A stretch of 64,000 nt of DNA from UBA5399 sp964592125. Its GTDB lineage: Bacteria; Bacillota; Clostridia; Christensenellales; Christensenellaceae. Each line of letters begins with the position of its first letter. The stretch's first letter is position 1. Shown here piece after piece: positions 38,601-47,337 of the stretch. A program made the position numbers and the translations under genes. Under the pieces are notes generated by a model, which made no database searches, had not been told where the DNA came from, and saw nothing but the letters and a program-made list of their open reading frames with translations. The stretch lies in assembly GCA_964592125.1 (NCBI GenBank), contig CAZQBV010000002.1:1-64000 (forward strand), written 5' to 3'.

Positions 38601-39341
38601 GCCGCTTTCGAGAAAGCTGGCGCCATTCCACGGGTGGTAATCATTCGCAATCTTTCACCCGCGGCAATTGATAAAAGTGTGGAGCAACTGGTTTCGGAAA
38701 TTAAAAATGCACAAATTATTATGCTGCCGGGTGGATTTTCCGGTGGTGACGAGCCAGACGGCAGTGGCAAGTTTATTGCCACCACCTTCCGCAACCCCAG
38801 TGTTCGTGATGCCACAATGGAGCTGCTGAAAAACCGCGACGGCCTAATGCTGGGCATATGCAATGGCTTTCAGGCGCTGATAAAGCTGGGGCTGGTTCCC
38901 TATGGCGAAATTCGCGATATGGAAGAGGACAGCCCCACCCTTACCTACAACACCATTGGCAGGCATGCCTCTTGCATGGTACGCACACGCGTTACCAGCG
39001 CAAATTCCCCTTGGCTACAGCTATGCAGTGCAGGGGATGTGCACACAGTAGCCATTTCCCACGGGGAAGGTCGCTTTGTTGCAAAGGAAGATGAAATTGC
39101 ACAACTGGTGAAAAATGGACAAGTTGCCACACAGTATATTGATTTTGAGGGCAACCCCAGTATGGATGTGGCTTTCAACCCCAACGGCTCTATGCATGCC
39201 ATAGAGGGAATTATGAGCCCCGACCGCAGGGTGTTGGGCAAAATGGGGCATTCGGAACGCATGGGCAGCCATGTGGCAATCAACGTGCCCGGGGAATACG
39301 ACCAGAAAATTTTCCAAAGTGGCGTGCAGTACTTTAGATAA
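35640..39341 (+). CDS. purL: Phosphoribosylformylglycinamidine synthase, single chain
   Basis: This 1233-residue enzyme catalyses the ATP- and glutamine-dependent fourth step of purine synthesis. It is the single-chain clostridial type with fused domains: N-terminal domain, two FGAM-synthase halves (FKNETHNHPTEIEPFGGAATCLGG around residue 305; GGKDSMSG in the second half), and a C-terminal glutaminase with nucleophile motif LGICNGFQAL. The GATase partner residues follow near HGEGRF. No other pur gene is present. It ends at a strong terminator. Confidence 0.95.
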   Translation: MVRRVYVEKKSGFDVEAQGHARDFRENLGEPVKSVRILNRYDAEGLSENDFSAAVAQVMSEGAVDTVTYELPQLSKTAQLFAVEYLPGQYDQRADSAAQCIQLLTRKERPLVRYAKLYIVEGAKDIEKIKRYIINPVDSRQASLEEYDTLEMQLAIPHSVETVNGFLKKTKAEIAKYTKEFGFAMTTEDMLCAQEYFKSEKRDPTITELRVLDTYWSDHCRHTTFLTKLDNVTFANDDISKQAEHIYGDYLDARRELGSKKDICLMDLATIYPKEAKKAGLLKNLDESEEINACSIRCKVHTDKGKRDFLIMFKNETHNHPTEIEPFGGAATCLGGAIRDPLSGRSYVYQAMRVTGSGDPRESLADTMEYKLPQRQITKQAAHGYSSYGNQIGLATGLVDEVYHPGYKAKRLEIGAVIGAAPAENVVREQPRDGDVVVLIGGRTGRDGIGGATGSSKAHDEKSIEACGAEVQKGNPLTERKLQRLFRNPKFTKKVVRCNDFGAGGVCVAIGELAPALDIDLDAVPRKYEGLDGTEIAISESQERMAVVVRPRDASAVLALAAEENLEATVVAEIKDNGRMRLFWNGKAIVDLSREFLDSNGATQHAEAKVMQFGAKNLFDEKLEDTLEGTLISLLGDLNICSKKGLIEMFDSTIGAGSVTMPLGGKHQLAPIQAMCAKVPVLGEESSTATLMGYGFDPYLLEKSPFLGAAYAVLESVAKVVAAGGAVADCWLTFQEYFERMTGDSTRWGKPLGALLGAYWAQKELEIAAIGGKDSMSGSYKDIDVPPTLCSFCVAPVDAAHVITPELKTPGNKLYLMQIDRDEDGLPNFADAKEKYEELTKLIHDKVVVSAWAVGRGGYLLGAVKGAIGSGLGVKLFSESKKRLTQKHYGAILVEAASISHPNFKLMGEIREEPIIECCGESISLAQATEAFCAPLEGVFPTKTSDAGKVKTPLYKQQAFATNRYPTALPRVVIPVFPGTNCEYDTAAAFEKAGAIPRVVIIRNLSPAAIDKSVEQLVSEIKNAQIIMLPGGFSGGDEPDGSGKFIATTFRNPSVRDATMELLKNRDGLMLGICNGFQALIKLGLVPYGEIRDMEEDSPTLTYNTIGRHASCMVRTRVTSANSPWLQLCSAGDVHTVAISHGEGRFVAKEDEIAQLVKNGQVATQYIDFEGNPSMDVAFNPNGSMHAIEGIMSPDRRVLGKMGHSERMGSHVAINVPGEYDQKIFQSGVQYFR

Positions 39342-39351
39342 ACACACAGCC

Positions 39352-39388
39352 AAAAAACAAGGGCAGATAAAACCGCCCTTGTTTTTTG
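39352..39388. terminator. Bidirectional terminator between purL and the nitroreductase gene
   Basis: CAAGGGC pairs with GCCCTTG across a ~10-base loop, with an A-run on the left and six T on the right. Confidence 0.85.
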
Positions 39389-39435
39389 GTTTTCTTTCAA
39401 AGAATGCTATCTTTTGTTCCTCCATTACCACAAAA

Positions 39436-40035
39436 TCATTCAAACACCACAAAACGCTTTTCTAAAGGCACAATGGGCTTCTGCTCTCCTTCCTCCAATG
39501 GATTACCCAGTGGCATTTGCGCAATCAATTCCCAATCTGGGTTTATCTTCCAGCGTTTGCGCACACTTTCGTCCACCAAGGGGTTGTAGTGCTGCAGGGA
39601 TGCACCCATGCCAGCCTCCGCCAGCAAGTTCCATACGGCAAATTGCAACATGGCGTTTGCGTGCTGTGCCCATTTTTCAAATTGGTTTTTATACAGCGGC
39701 ATTTCCTTTATCAGCCTCTTTGTTTCGCTTGTGTCATTATAATAAAGCACTGTGGCATACCCCGCCTGAAACTGCTGTATTTTATGTTCGCTTGCCGAAA
39801 GATCGGCATTTGGATTTGCATTGCGAATGGCATCCATCACCAAATCCCAAAAGATATCATGGTTTTGCCGCAACAGCAATACAATGCGCGTAAGCTGCGT
39901 GTTGTGCGCAGTGGGGGTATATTTTAGCGCTTGTTGCAGAATATCTTTTATTTGCTCATCACTAGCTTCCGGTTCTTTTCCCAAGCTGTAGATAGAACGA
40001 CGATGTTTCATTGTAGTTAAAAAATCACTTTTCAT
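39436..40035 (-). CDS. Nitroreductase family protein (FMN-dependent)
   Basis: This 199-residue nitroreductase-fold oxidoreductase has the N-terminal FMN phosphate-binding motif HRRSIYSLG (residues 11-19) and the C-terminal MPLGNP region. It resembles the HBN1/Frm2-like branch found as single copies in many Bacillota. The natural substrate is unknown; quinones or nitro compounds are usual in vitro. AGAGGT precedes the ATG. It is divergent from the PfkB operon. Confidence 0.87.
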   Translation of the reverse strand: MKSDFLTTMKHRRSIYSLGKEPEASDEQIKDILQQALKYTPTAHNTQLTRIVLLLRQNHDIFWDLVMDAIRNANPNADLSASEHKIQQFQAGYATVLYYNDTSETKRLIKEMPLYKNQFEKWAQHANAMLQFAVWNLLAEAGMGASLQHYNPLVDESVRKRWKINPDWELIAQMPLGNPLEEGEQKPIVPLEKRFVVFE

Positions 40036-40110
40036 AGAAGCACCTCTGTTATTGTATTCATACTAACTAATAAACAATCTATCTGTTTCATAACAGCGCA
40101 CGAAAAAACA

Positions 40111-40139
40111 TTGCCTGCACCGGCATATAATGGTACAAT
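40111..40139 (+). promoter_or_regulatory. Sigma-A type promoter for the PfkB-aldolase-DeoR operon
   Basis: TTGCCT (40111-40116) and TACAAT (40134-40139) are separated by exactly 17 bases. Confidence 0.65.
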
Positions 40140-40180
40140 ACAGTCATAATCGGAAGTATGTCTCTTCTGTTTATGACTGT
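40140..40180. promoter_or_regulatory. Candidate operator: 10-bp inverted repeat at the transcription start
   Basis: ACAGTCATAA (40140-40149) and TTATGACTGT (40171-40180) are perfect inverted copies, 21 bases apart, beginning directly after the -10 box. The position suits a repressor, plausibly the DeoR-family protein encoded as third gene of this operon. Confidence 0.5.
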
Positions 40181-40198
40181 TTTAGCGAGGTAATGCCG

Positions 40199-41140
40199 AT
40201 GATACACACACTAACACTGAATCCCGCAGTGGATAAAATACTTTATGTAGACAAGTTTACCCCCAATGTAACCACCCGAATAAACGAGGTGAAGGAAACC
40301 ATTGGCGGCAAAGGCACCCATGTTTCTGTAAACTTGAAAATGATGGGCGCTGAAAACTGCGCTTTTGGCATTTCGCATGGCGCCACCGGCACACGCGTAA
40401 TAGAGATGCTGGAGGCAGAGGGTGTGCAGGTTCGCTTTTTGCACAGCAACACACCGGAAAAGAACACACGCACCAACTACCTGTTGGCCGAAGCCACAGG
40501 GGATTCCACACTGATTACAGAAAAGGGCGTACAACTAAGCCCAGCAGATTTGGAACAAGTAATTGCTTTGCTGAAACAACACACACAGCCGGGCGATTTT
40601 TTAGCGCTTTCCGGCGATGCGTCCAACTATGCCGATCCTTATGTGTACAACCATGTTATGGAGGCACTGAAGGATTGCGGACTAAAATTCTTTTTGGATA
40701 CCAGTGGCAAGTCTCTTAAGAAATGTGCGGAAGCCGTCCCCTTTCTTATCAAGCCCAATTTGGACGAGCTTTCCCTGCTGTGCGACCGACCTATAGAGGA
40801 GAACGATGCAGATGTTGTCGCGGCGATGGATGGCATAGCGCACTACGATATACCCGTGGTGGCAGTATCACTGGGCGGCCACGGCTCCATTGTGAAATAC
40901 CAGAATAAAGTATATAAGGCCACACCGCCCAAAGTGCATGTAGAAAACACCGTGGGCTGTGGCGATTGCTATCTAGCAGGACTATTGTTTGGCTTTGATA
41001 GCGGAATTCCCTTTGTAGAAACACTGCGCTACGCCACTGCCACCAGCGCCGCGGCGGCGGAGTGTGCGCTTTCTGTGGGGCTAGATATGGCACGCGCCAT
41101 TGCGCTGTTGGATGACGTGAAGATAGAAGAATTGAGATAA
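40199..41140 (+). CDS. PfkB-family sugar-phosphate kinase (1-phosphofructokinase-like)
   Basis: This 313-residue kinase is of the FruK/LacC type, which phosphorylates fructose-1-phosphate or tagatose-6-phosphate. The start MIHTLTLNPAVDKI and the IGGKGTHVSVNL motif are typical. The C-terminal signature NTVGCGDCYLAGLL contains the catalytic Asp, with Cys in place of the more common Ala/Ser (GAGD). GAGG lies eight bases before the ATG at 40199; the ATG six bases earlier is too close. With the class II aldolase next door it forms a kinase-then-aldolase pair. Confidence 0.86.
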   Translation: MIHTLTLNPAVDKILYVDKFTPNVTTRINEVKETIGGKGTHVSVNLKMMGAENCAFGISHGATGTRVIEMLEAEGVQVRFLHSNTPEKNTRTNYLLAEATGDSTLITEKGVQLSPADLEQVIALLKQHTQPGDFLALSGDASNYADPYVYNHVMEALKDCGLKFFLDTSGKSLKKCAEAVPFLIKPNLDELSLLCDRPIEENDADVVAAMDGIAHYDIPVVAVSLGGHGSIVKYQNKVYKATPPKVHVENTVGCGDCYLAGLLFGFDSGIPFVETLRYATATSAAAAECALSVGLDMARAIALLDDVKIEELR

Positions 41141-41164
41141 ATTGAAAACCAAAAGGAGACTATT

Positions 41165-41770
41165 ATGAGTAAACTGGATTATGCAGAAATGCGTGACGAG
41201 ATGGTGATAACAGCACAACAAATTTGGGATCGTCGGCTAACCAATGCAGCAGGAGGCAATTTTGCTGTAAAGGTGGAGGTCGACCGTATGTTAATTTCCC
41301 CCTCTATGATGAGCGAGCACAAGCATTGCCGCCTGCAACCCGAAGATTTTATGCTGGTGGATTTTGATTTGAATATCATTTCCGGCGAAGGCAAGCTTTC
41401 CCGCGAAAGCCTAATGCATGCATTGATACTGAAAAATTTGGAAAATGTGGGTGCCTCTATTCATGCGCATCCTTTCCACTGTATGCCCTTTGTGGCGCAA
41501 AGCAAGCCCATACCCAACGTAACAGAGGCAACGCTGGGGCGCGGCTATGTGGAGTGCATAGAGTATCACAAGGCCTATTCGGACGAGCTTTCCATAGCTG
41601 TGTACGAGTATTTTGAAAAACGGCGCGAGCTGGCCAAAGCCAAGCCTCTTGCCTGCATTATGCCCCTGCATGGCGTTTGTGTAACCGGCCCCAGTATTTA
41701 CATGGCCTATTCCATGCTGGAGCGTATAGAGTGCGACGCATACTGCACCATTGTAAGAAATACAATCTAA
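41165..41770 (+). CDS. Class II aldolase/adducin family protein
   Basis: This 201-residue zinc enzyme is of the fuculose-/rhamnulose-phosphate aldolase and ribulose-phosphate epimerase family. Visible zinc ligands are His100 and His102 (HAHPFH) and His169 (PLHGV); the acidic catalytic residue is probably Glu81 (SRES). The N-terminal AGGNFAVK loop binds the phosphate. It lies 24 bases after the kinase and 22 bases before the regulator. The substrate is unknown. No N-terminal targeting helix is seen, so there is no sign that it enters the microcompartment encoded further right. Confidence 0.85.
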   Translation: MSKLDYAEMRDEMVITAQQIWDRRLTNAAGGNFAVKVEVDRMLISPSMMSEHKHCRLQPEDFMLVDFDLNIISGEGKLSRESLMHALILKNLENVGASIHAHPFHCMPFVAQSKPIPNVTEATLGRGYVECIEYHKAYSDELSIAVYEYFEKRRELAKAKPLACIMPLHGVCVTGPSIYMAYSMLERIECDAYCTIVRNTI

Positions 41771-41792
41771 TCAATGGCATAGGAGCATTGCT

Positions 41793-42575
41793 ATGTACAG
41801 TATAGAGCGAAAAAGTGAAATTGTTGATTTGCTAACTCAGAACGGCAAGGTGGGTGTAAACCAGCTTGCCGAACTGTTTGGCATATCCCGGGAAACCATA
41901 CGCCGCGACCTAACCGAGCTGGAACGCGATGGCGCGTTGCAGCGCACCCACGGCGGTGCTGTAAGGGCAGAGCCCACGAACGGCAGCACGGGCGAATTTC
42001 CCGTGGGCATACGCGAGCTGCAACATTCCAAAGAAAAAAACGGCATTTGCCGTAAGGCCGCAACCTTCGTGGAAGATGGCGATATTATTTTTGTAGACAA
42101 TAGCTCTACCACTACTTTTATGGCAAAACACCTTCCCGAAACACTGCAAATTACCATACTAACAAACTCTCTTGCCCTGCTTTTGGAGGCTGCCAATCAC
42201 CCCTGCCACAACCATACCTATATTTGCATGGGGGGAATCTTTAAAACCAGCAACCTTTCTGTAAGCGGCACCATTACCAATGCCGTTGCCAACGACTTTT
42301 TTCCGGATAAAGCATTTATTTCCTGCACGGGAATTCACCCCGTTAGCAAAGTGGGAGATACCAGCATACAGGAAGCCGACACCAAGCGACTGATGATAGC
42401 CCGCTCCTCCAGCGTATACCTACTGGCCGATCATACCAAGTTTCAAAAGATAGGACAAATTTTCCTAACAGATTTTTTGGATATTTCCAACATTGTTACC
42501 GATAGACAGGCACGTAATATGGATTTGTCTTATTTGGATGCAGAACAAGTATGTGTGTTGTATGTAAATGAATAA
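41793..42575 (+). CDS. DeoR/GlpR-family transcriptional regulator
   Basis: This 260-residue repressor has an N-terminal DeoR helix-turn-helix (residues 5-57; VNQLAELFGISRETIRRDL) followed by RTHGGAV. The C-terminal sensor domain binds a phosphorylated sugar (FVDNSSTT and DKAFISCTGI). As the last gene of the kinase-aldolase operon it probably controls that operon through the inverted repeat at 40140-40180. Effector not known. Confidence 0.9.
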   Translation: MYSIERKSEIVDLLTQNGKVGVNQLAELFGISRETIRRDLTELERDGALQRTHGGAVRAEPTNGSTGEFPVGIRELQHSKEKNGICRKAATFVEDGDIIFVDNSSTTTFMAKHLPETLQITILTNSLALLLEAANHPCHNHTYICMGGIFKTSNLSVSGTITNAVANDFFPDKAFISCTGIHPVSKVGDTSIQEADTKRLMIARSSSVYLLADHTKFQKIGQIFLTDFLDISNIVTDRQARNMDLSYLDAEQVCVLYVNE

Positions 42576-42780
42576 TAGCATTCGGCAATTTCCACAAAGC
42601 AAAAGCTGTTGCCTGAAAACAGACTTGCTCCACAACTGGTTCCTTCGCAACCTCCCCCACTCGGCTTTTATCACATAGTATATTTTAATAAATTCGATTG
42701 AAATGCTTCATGAATTATTAAAGATTATTCCAATATAATATGATATACTATTACAAAATTAGGAGCAGAGTAGGAGCAAT

Positions 42781-45174
42781 ATGAACGATCCACAACGGTA
42801 TCATCCCAGCAACGAAACAGGACTCAGCAGTGCACAGGTTCAGGAACGTATAGAAAACGGCCTTGCAAACAATTTTGTAGGCAACACCACAAAGTCATAT
42901 GGTCAAATTTTAAAGGAACATTTCTTTACCTTTTTTAATATATTGAATATTATTCTTGCCGCGATGTTAATTAGTGTAGGCGCATACAAGGATTTGGCCT
43001 TTTTGGTAATTGTAATCACCAATTTTATCATTGGTATTATACAGGAGTTTTCCTCTAAGCGCACACTGGATAAGCTGGCGCTTATTGTGGCTGCACGCGT
43101 AAAAGTAGTGCGGAATGGCGAGATGCAAAAAATTCACGTTACAGATCTGGTTTTGGATGATGTAATGGAACTGAAGGCCGGCAACCAAATTTGTGCAGAT
43201 GCCATTTTGCTAAACGGCTATCTGGAAATAAACGAATCGCTGATTACCGGGGAATCGGATGTGGTAATAAAGCATCCGGGAGATTATTTATACTCGGGTA
43301 GTTTTGTGGTTTCGGGCACTGCCTGCGCCCGTGTGGAGCATGTGGGGCAGCACAATTATGCCAATCAAATCTCTTCCTCTGCAAAGGCCGCAAAAAAACG
43401 TAAATCGGAGCTTTACTCCACCCTTAGTTACATACTGCGCAGTATCAGCTTTATTATCATTCCCATGGGCATAATGTTGTTTTACAAACAAAATGTCATT
43501 TTGGGATTGCTGCCCGATGAAGCCATTGTAAAAACTGTTGCCGGTATCATTGGCATGATACCAGAGGGGCTTATTCTGCTTACCAGCATTGCCTTTGTAG
43601 CAAGTGTTATTTTCTTGGCACGCGACAACACATTGGTGCAAGATATGTATGGAATAGAAACTCTTGCCCGTGTGGATGTGGTTTGTTTGGATAAAACCGG
43701 CACCTTAACAGAGGGGCAGCTGCAATTTGAAGAATTGGTACCGCTTTGCCCAAATGCAGATTTGGAAACCATACTGCAAAATATTGGCGGCGCTTCGGAG
43801 GATGAAAATACCACCATATCCTCGTTGCGGCAACGCTTTTCTCCCCTGCATACCTACAGCGTAAAATCGCGTATTCCCTTTTCTTCGGAACGAAAATACA
43901 GTGGCATTTGCTTTGAAAACAAAGGCACCTACATTCTGGGTGCCACAGAATTTATACTTCGTGACAATGAAGCGCTTTTGAATCAGGCCGAGGCACTTTC
44001 AAACGGCGGAAGGCGCGTGATTCTGCTGGCACACAGCCCAAGCGAACCACAGGGCAATGCCCTTCCAGATGGGCTAAACCCACTTGCCTTTGTGCTGATT
44101 GCAGACAAAGTGCGTACCGATGCCAAAACCACGCTGGAATACTTTTATGAATATGATGTGGATGTAAAAATCATCTCCGGCGACAACCCCAAAACTGTTT
44201 CCTATATTGCCGAACAGGCCGGTGTGAAAAATGCCCACAACTATGTAGATGCCTCCACTTTGCAAACAGAAGGGCAGCTGCGGGAAGCCATTTTAAACTA
44301 CAGTGTATTTGGGCGCGTTTCTCCGCAGCAAAAAAAGGATATGATTTCTATTATGAAAGCGGAAGGCAGCAAAGTGGGCATGATGGGCGATGGCGTGAAC
44401 GATGTGTTGGCATTGAAGGAGGCAGATTGCAGTGTGGCAGTGGCCTCGGGAAGCGATGCCGCCAAAAACATTTCGGATATTGTGCTGATGGATTCCAGCC
44501 TAAAGCATTTGCTACATGTAATGGAAGATGGGCGCAAAATTATAAATAACATTCAGCGTGTGGCCACACTGTTTATTACAAAAACAGTGTACTCTGTATT
44601 GCTGGCCTTGGCCACGCTGTTTCTGTTTGAATCGGCATATCCCTTCACCCCATTGCAGCTGGTAATCACCTCGTTTGTAACCATTGGCGCACCTGCGTTT
44701 TTCCTAGCGCTGGAGCCGCAATATTCCCGAATAAAAGGGCGATTCATTCGCAATGTGTTGCAAAAATCTTTGCCGGGGGGCTTGTGTATTGCCATTTGCA
44801 TTATTTTGGTAAACTATTTGGCGCATTTGCTACAGTGCACCACGAACCAGCTTTCCACCATGTGTGTATACTTGGTGGTTGCAGGTGGCATGTGGGTATT
44901 AATCAAAGTTTCCCGACCACTTACCCTACTGCGTAAAATTATTATTATAGGAATGATAGGTGTATTTGCATTATGCGTGGCATTCTTTGCCGATTTTTTC
45001 GAAATATACCCCATCACCTCTCTACAAATACTAATTGTGGCCATACTTTGTGTGGCTATGCCATTCATTATGTTGGCAATGGAAAAATTGATGCAAAAGA
45101 TTTACGCCTTGCTGGATCGTCTGAAAAAGAAGAAGCAAACAATGATGCTGAAAATAAACAGCACACAAAATTAG
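42781..45174 (+). CDS. Cation-translocating P-type ATPase
   Basis: This 797-residue P2-like ATPase has the actuator motif TGES (about residue 160), the IPEGL motif in helix M4, the phosphorylation motif DKTGTLTEG, and GDGVNDVLALKEADC. It has about ten membrane helices and no N-terminal metal-binding domain or CPx motif, so a heavy-metal exporter is unlikely. It resembles the Exp7-like group; calcium or another light cation is the best guess. The next gene (YdcF-like) starts six bases after its stop. The 205-base gap before it shows AT-rich promoter-like sequence but no clear -35/-10 pair. Confidence 0.88.
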   Translation: MNDPQRYHPSNETGLSSAQVQERIENGLANNFVGNTTKSYGQILKEHFFTFFNILNIILAAMLISVGAYKDLAFLVIVITNFIIGIIQEFSSKRTLDKLALIVAARVKVVRNGEMQKIHVTDLVLDDVMELKAGNQICADAILLNGYLEINESLITGESDVVIKHPGDYLYSGSFVVSGTACARVEHVGQHNYANQISSSAKAAKKRKSELYSTLSYILRSISFIIIPMGIMLFYKQNVILGLLPDEAIVKTVAGIIGMIPEGLILLTSIAFVASVIFLARDNTLVQDMYGIETLARVDVVCLDKTGTLTEGQLQFEELVPLCPNADLETILQNIGGASEDENTTISSLRQRFSPLHTYSVKSRIPFSSERKYSGICFENKGTYILGATEFILRDNEALLNQAEALSNGGRRVILLAHSPSEPQGNALPDGLNPLAFVLIADKVRTDAKTTLEYFYEYDVDVKIISGDNPKTVSYIAEQAGVKNAHNYVDASTLQTEGQLREAILNYSVFGRVSPQQKKDMISIMKAEGSKVGMMGDGVNDVLALKEADCSVAVASGSDAAKNISDIVLMDSSLKHLLHVMEDGRKIINNIQRVATLFITKTVYSVLLALATLFLFESAYPFTPLQLVITSFVTIGAPAFFLALEPQYSRIKGRFIRNVLQKSLPGGLCIAICIILVNYLAHLLQCTTNQLSTMCVYLVVAGGMWVLIKVSRPLTLLRKIIIIGMIGVFALCVAFFADFFEIYPITSLQILIVAILCVAMPFIMLAMEKLMQKIYALLDRLKKKKQTMMLKINSTQN

Positions 45175-45180
45175 TACAGC

Positions 45181-45951
45181 ATGCATAAAAACAGAGTCAT
45201 CCGAATTATTTTTATAGTGGCTGGTTTGCTGCTGATAGCCGACACAGTTTTTGTACGCACCCGTTCCAACTGGAATTTGGGGGTTGCACTACCCGCACTG
45301 CTGGGCGCACCCTTGCTGCTGTATGGTATAGGCAAGCCTCGGCTGGATGTTTGGTTTAAACAGGGCTTGGGTCGGGCGGTAATGTGGGTCTTTATTGGCG
45401 GCTATGCCTTACTTTTTGCTGGCACCGCCATTTTTTCCGGCATGATGGTTTCCGCCGCGCACAAAACGCCAGATGCGGGTGCCGATGCCATTATTGTATT
45501 GGGTGCGGGAATACGGGGCGAGGAAGTAACCGATACCCTACAAAACCGGCTGGACGCAGCTGCCGCCTATTACCACGAAAATCCGGAGGCTATTTTGATG
45601 GTGTCGGGCGGGTATGGCCAAGGTAGCAAGGTAAGCGAGGCCTACGCAATGGAGCAGTATTTGTTTTCCCTTGACATTCCCAGCGAAGCCATTGTGAAGG
45701 AAGAGCAATCTACCAGTACCAACGAAAACTTCCGCTATTCCAAAGAAATTCTGGATAGTATGCTGGGGCAAAGCTACAGCGTTGTTTATGTAACAAATGA
45801 TTTTCATGTGCTGCGTGCAGGCCTGAATGCAAAGAGCGCAGGGCTTTGTGCTCAAGGGCTTTCCTCCCCCACACCGCTTTATATTTTACCCAACTGTTAT
45901 CTGCGCGAGACATTTGCCTTGTTTGCCACTTATGTGTTTGGTACATCCTGA
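45181..45951 (+). CDS. YdcF-like (DUF218) membrane protein
   Basis: This 256-residue protein has three N-terminal hydrophobic segments followed by a DUF218 domain (about 100-256). Family motifs are IIVLGAGIRG, VSGGYG, EQSTSTNENFRYS and VTNDFHVLRA. Related proteins (SanA, YdcF, ElyC) act in envelope maintenance; the exact substrate is unknown. It is probably cotranscribed with the P-type ATPase, although its ribosome site is weak. Confidence 0.87.
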   Translation: MHKNRVIRIIFIVAGLLLIADTVFVRTRSNWNLGVALPALLGAPLLLYGIGKPRLDVWFKQGLGRAVMWVFIGGYALLFAGTAIFSGMMVSAAHKTPDAGADAIIVLGAGIRGEEVTDTLQNRLDAAAAYYHENPEAILMVSGGYGQGSKVSEAYAMEQYLFSLDIPSEAIVKEEQSTSTNENFRYSKEILDSMLGQSYSVVYVTNDFHVLRAGLNAKSAGLCAQGLSSPTPLYILPNCYLRETFALFATYVFGTS

Positions 45952-45982
45952 TATTGCCCATAATTCAAACTAAAAGGAACTA

Positions 45983-46013
45983 AAAAAGACGCACCATAAC
46001 AGCGCGTCTTTTT
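45983..46013. terminator. Bidirectional terminator
   Basis: AAAAAGACGC (45983-45992) pairs with GCGTCTTTTT (46004-46013) and can serve the converging YdcF and sugar-binding-protein genes. Confidence 0.85.
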
Positions 46014-46074
46014 GCGGCTCTATACCATATTTTCTGTAAAGCTTTTTATTGCTCTTTACATCTGGATACTAGCC

Positions 46075-47127
46075 TTAATATGTTTTGCCATCCCATTCTT
46101 CCCAGTTTTCGGGAGTAATGTTGATAACAGGAATGATGAACTCTTTTTCAGGCGTTTCGCCTGCCCAAACCATTTTTGCAACTTCCACAGCTTTTTTGCC
46201 AATTTCTCTGGGCTGCTGTACAGGCGAGCTAACAAGCTGGCCATCTTTTATCATGTCGATCCCATTCTGCGAACCGTCTACAGAGGATACAAAGATTTCA
46301 CCAGTGCGGTTTGCACCCTGAATGGCTGCAATTACCCCCTGCGCTGTGGGGTCGTTGATTGCAAAAATACCTTTCAAGTTTGGGTTGGCCTGCATAAAGG
46401 TGTCTGTAATCCCCTGTGCATCTTCCACCACGCCCATAGCATCCTGATCCGCAACTATTTTTACATTCGGGAATTCTTCTTCAATAACAGCTTTCAAGCC
46501 GTCTGTTCTGTCACGCACAGCCTGCAATGCCGACCAGTTTACAATTGCTATTTCACCTTCGCCGCCAATGGCTTCGCAAAGTGAACGGCCAGACTGTTTT
46601 CCTGCATCCACATTGTCGGATACGATAACGCTTTTCACAAGATCTCTGTTTGCAACAGGAGAGTCTATATTGATTACCGGAATACCGGCGCGATCTGCCT
46701 CTACCAACGCAGGCTCAATTCCTTCGGAATCAACGGGATCTACAATAATTACATCTACTCCACGAGCAACCATGTCACTAATTTGCGAAACCTGCTGTGT
46801 GATGTCGTTATTCGGATCGGGAGACAATACTTCCGAACCATCGGCAGCCACCGCTTCTTTTATGCCATCAATTTCAGCAACAAAGAAGGGGTTTTTGTGT
46901 GTCATTACGGAAACGCCATACACTTTTGCACTATAGTCTACATCTCCAGCAGCGGGCTCTTCTGCGGCTGGTTCTTCAGCAGCAGGCTCCTCTACAACGG
47001 GTTCTTCCGCAGCTGCGGGGGCTTCTGTGGCTGCTGCTGGCTCCTGCGCGGCTGGGGCACAGCCAACAGCGAACACTGCTACTACCAAAACAAGTGCTAC
47101 AAATAATGCAATACCTTTTTTCTTCAT
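46075..47127 (-). CDS. ABC sugar-binding lipoprotein (RbsB-like)
   Basis: This 350-residue substrate-binding protein belongs to the ribose/galactose periplasmic-binding type (PBP type 1). The lipobox AVGC puts the modified Cys at residue 23. A Pro/Ala/Glu-rich spacer of repeated PAAEE units (about 25-61) tethers it to the membrane. The binding domain starts near residue 64 (YGVSVMTHKNPFF) and shows VDGSQNG and AINDPTAQG. It is the last gene of the ATPase-permease-binding protein set, 323 bases after the permease, with its own likely regulatory region. The sugar is unknown; pentoses fit the family. Confidence 0.92.
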   Translation of the reverse strand: MKKKGIALFVALVLVVAVFAVGCAPAAQEPAAATEAPAAAEEPVVEEPAAEEPAAEEPAAGDVDYSAKVYGVSVMTHKNPFFVAEIDGIKEAVAADGSEVLSPDPNNDITQQVSQISDMVARGVDVIIVDPVDSEGIEPALVEADRAGIPVINIDSPVANRDLVKSVIVSDNVDAGKQSGRSLCEAIGGEGEIAIVNWSALQAVRDRTDGLKAVIEEEFPNVKIVADQDAMGVVEDAQGITDTFMQANPNLKGIFAINDPTAQGVIAAIQGANRTGEIFVSSVDGSQNGIDMIKDGQLVSSPVQQPREIGKKAVEVAKMVWAGETPEKEFIIPVINITPENWEEWDGKTY

Positions 47128-47159
47128 TTCGTTCCTCCTAATAATTTGGATTTATTTTA

Positions 47160-47180
47160 TTGGACATTTGTTCTGTCCAA
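47160..47180. promoter_or_regulatory. Inverted repeat upstream of the sugar-binding protein gene
   Basis: TTGGACA (47160-47166) and TGTCCAA (47174-47180) are perfect 7-bp arms with a seven-base centre, about 35 bases before the start codon. Confidence 0.4.
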
Positions 47181-47246
47181 AACTTAAACTCTTTATCAAT
47201 GGGACAGTTCTACCCATTTAACGGGCGCTGTTTCCGCGTTGTTCCG

Positions 47247-47285
47247 CTTGTTACGAAAACTTAATCACTTGTTACGAAAGCTTCA
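47247..47285 (-). repeat. Pair of 16-base direct repeats with a 21-base period
   Basis: On the minus strand AAGCTTTCGTAACAAG is followed five bases later by AAGTTTTCGTAACAAG. The 21-base period equals two helical turns, so two protein subunits could bind on the same face upstream of the sugar-binding protein gene. Confidence 0.5.
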
Positions 47286-47337
47286 CATCACATGCCACTC
47301 TTTGCTACAATAAAAGTGATTCCCGGAGTGATTTTTC

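Noticed and set aside
41165..41770. Class II aldolase as the signature enzyme of the microcompartment
   Set aside because: It lies about 10 kb from the shell genes on the opposite strand, has its own regulator and lacks a targeting-like extension.
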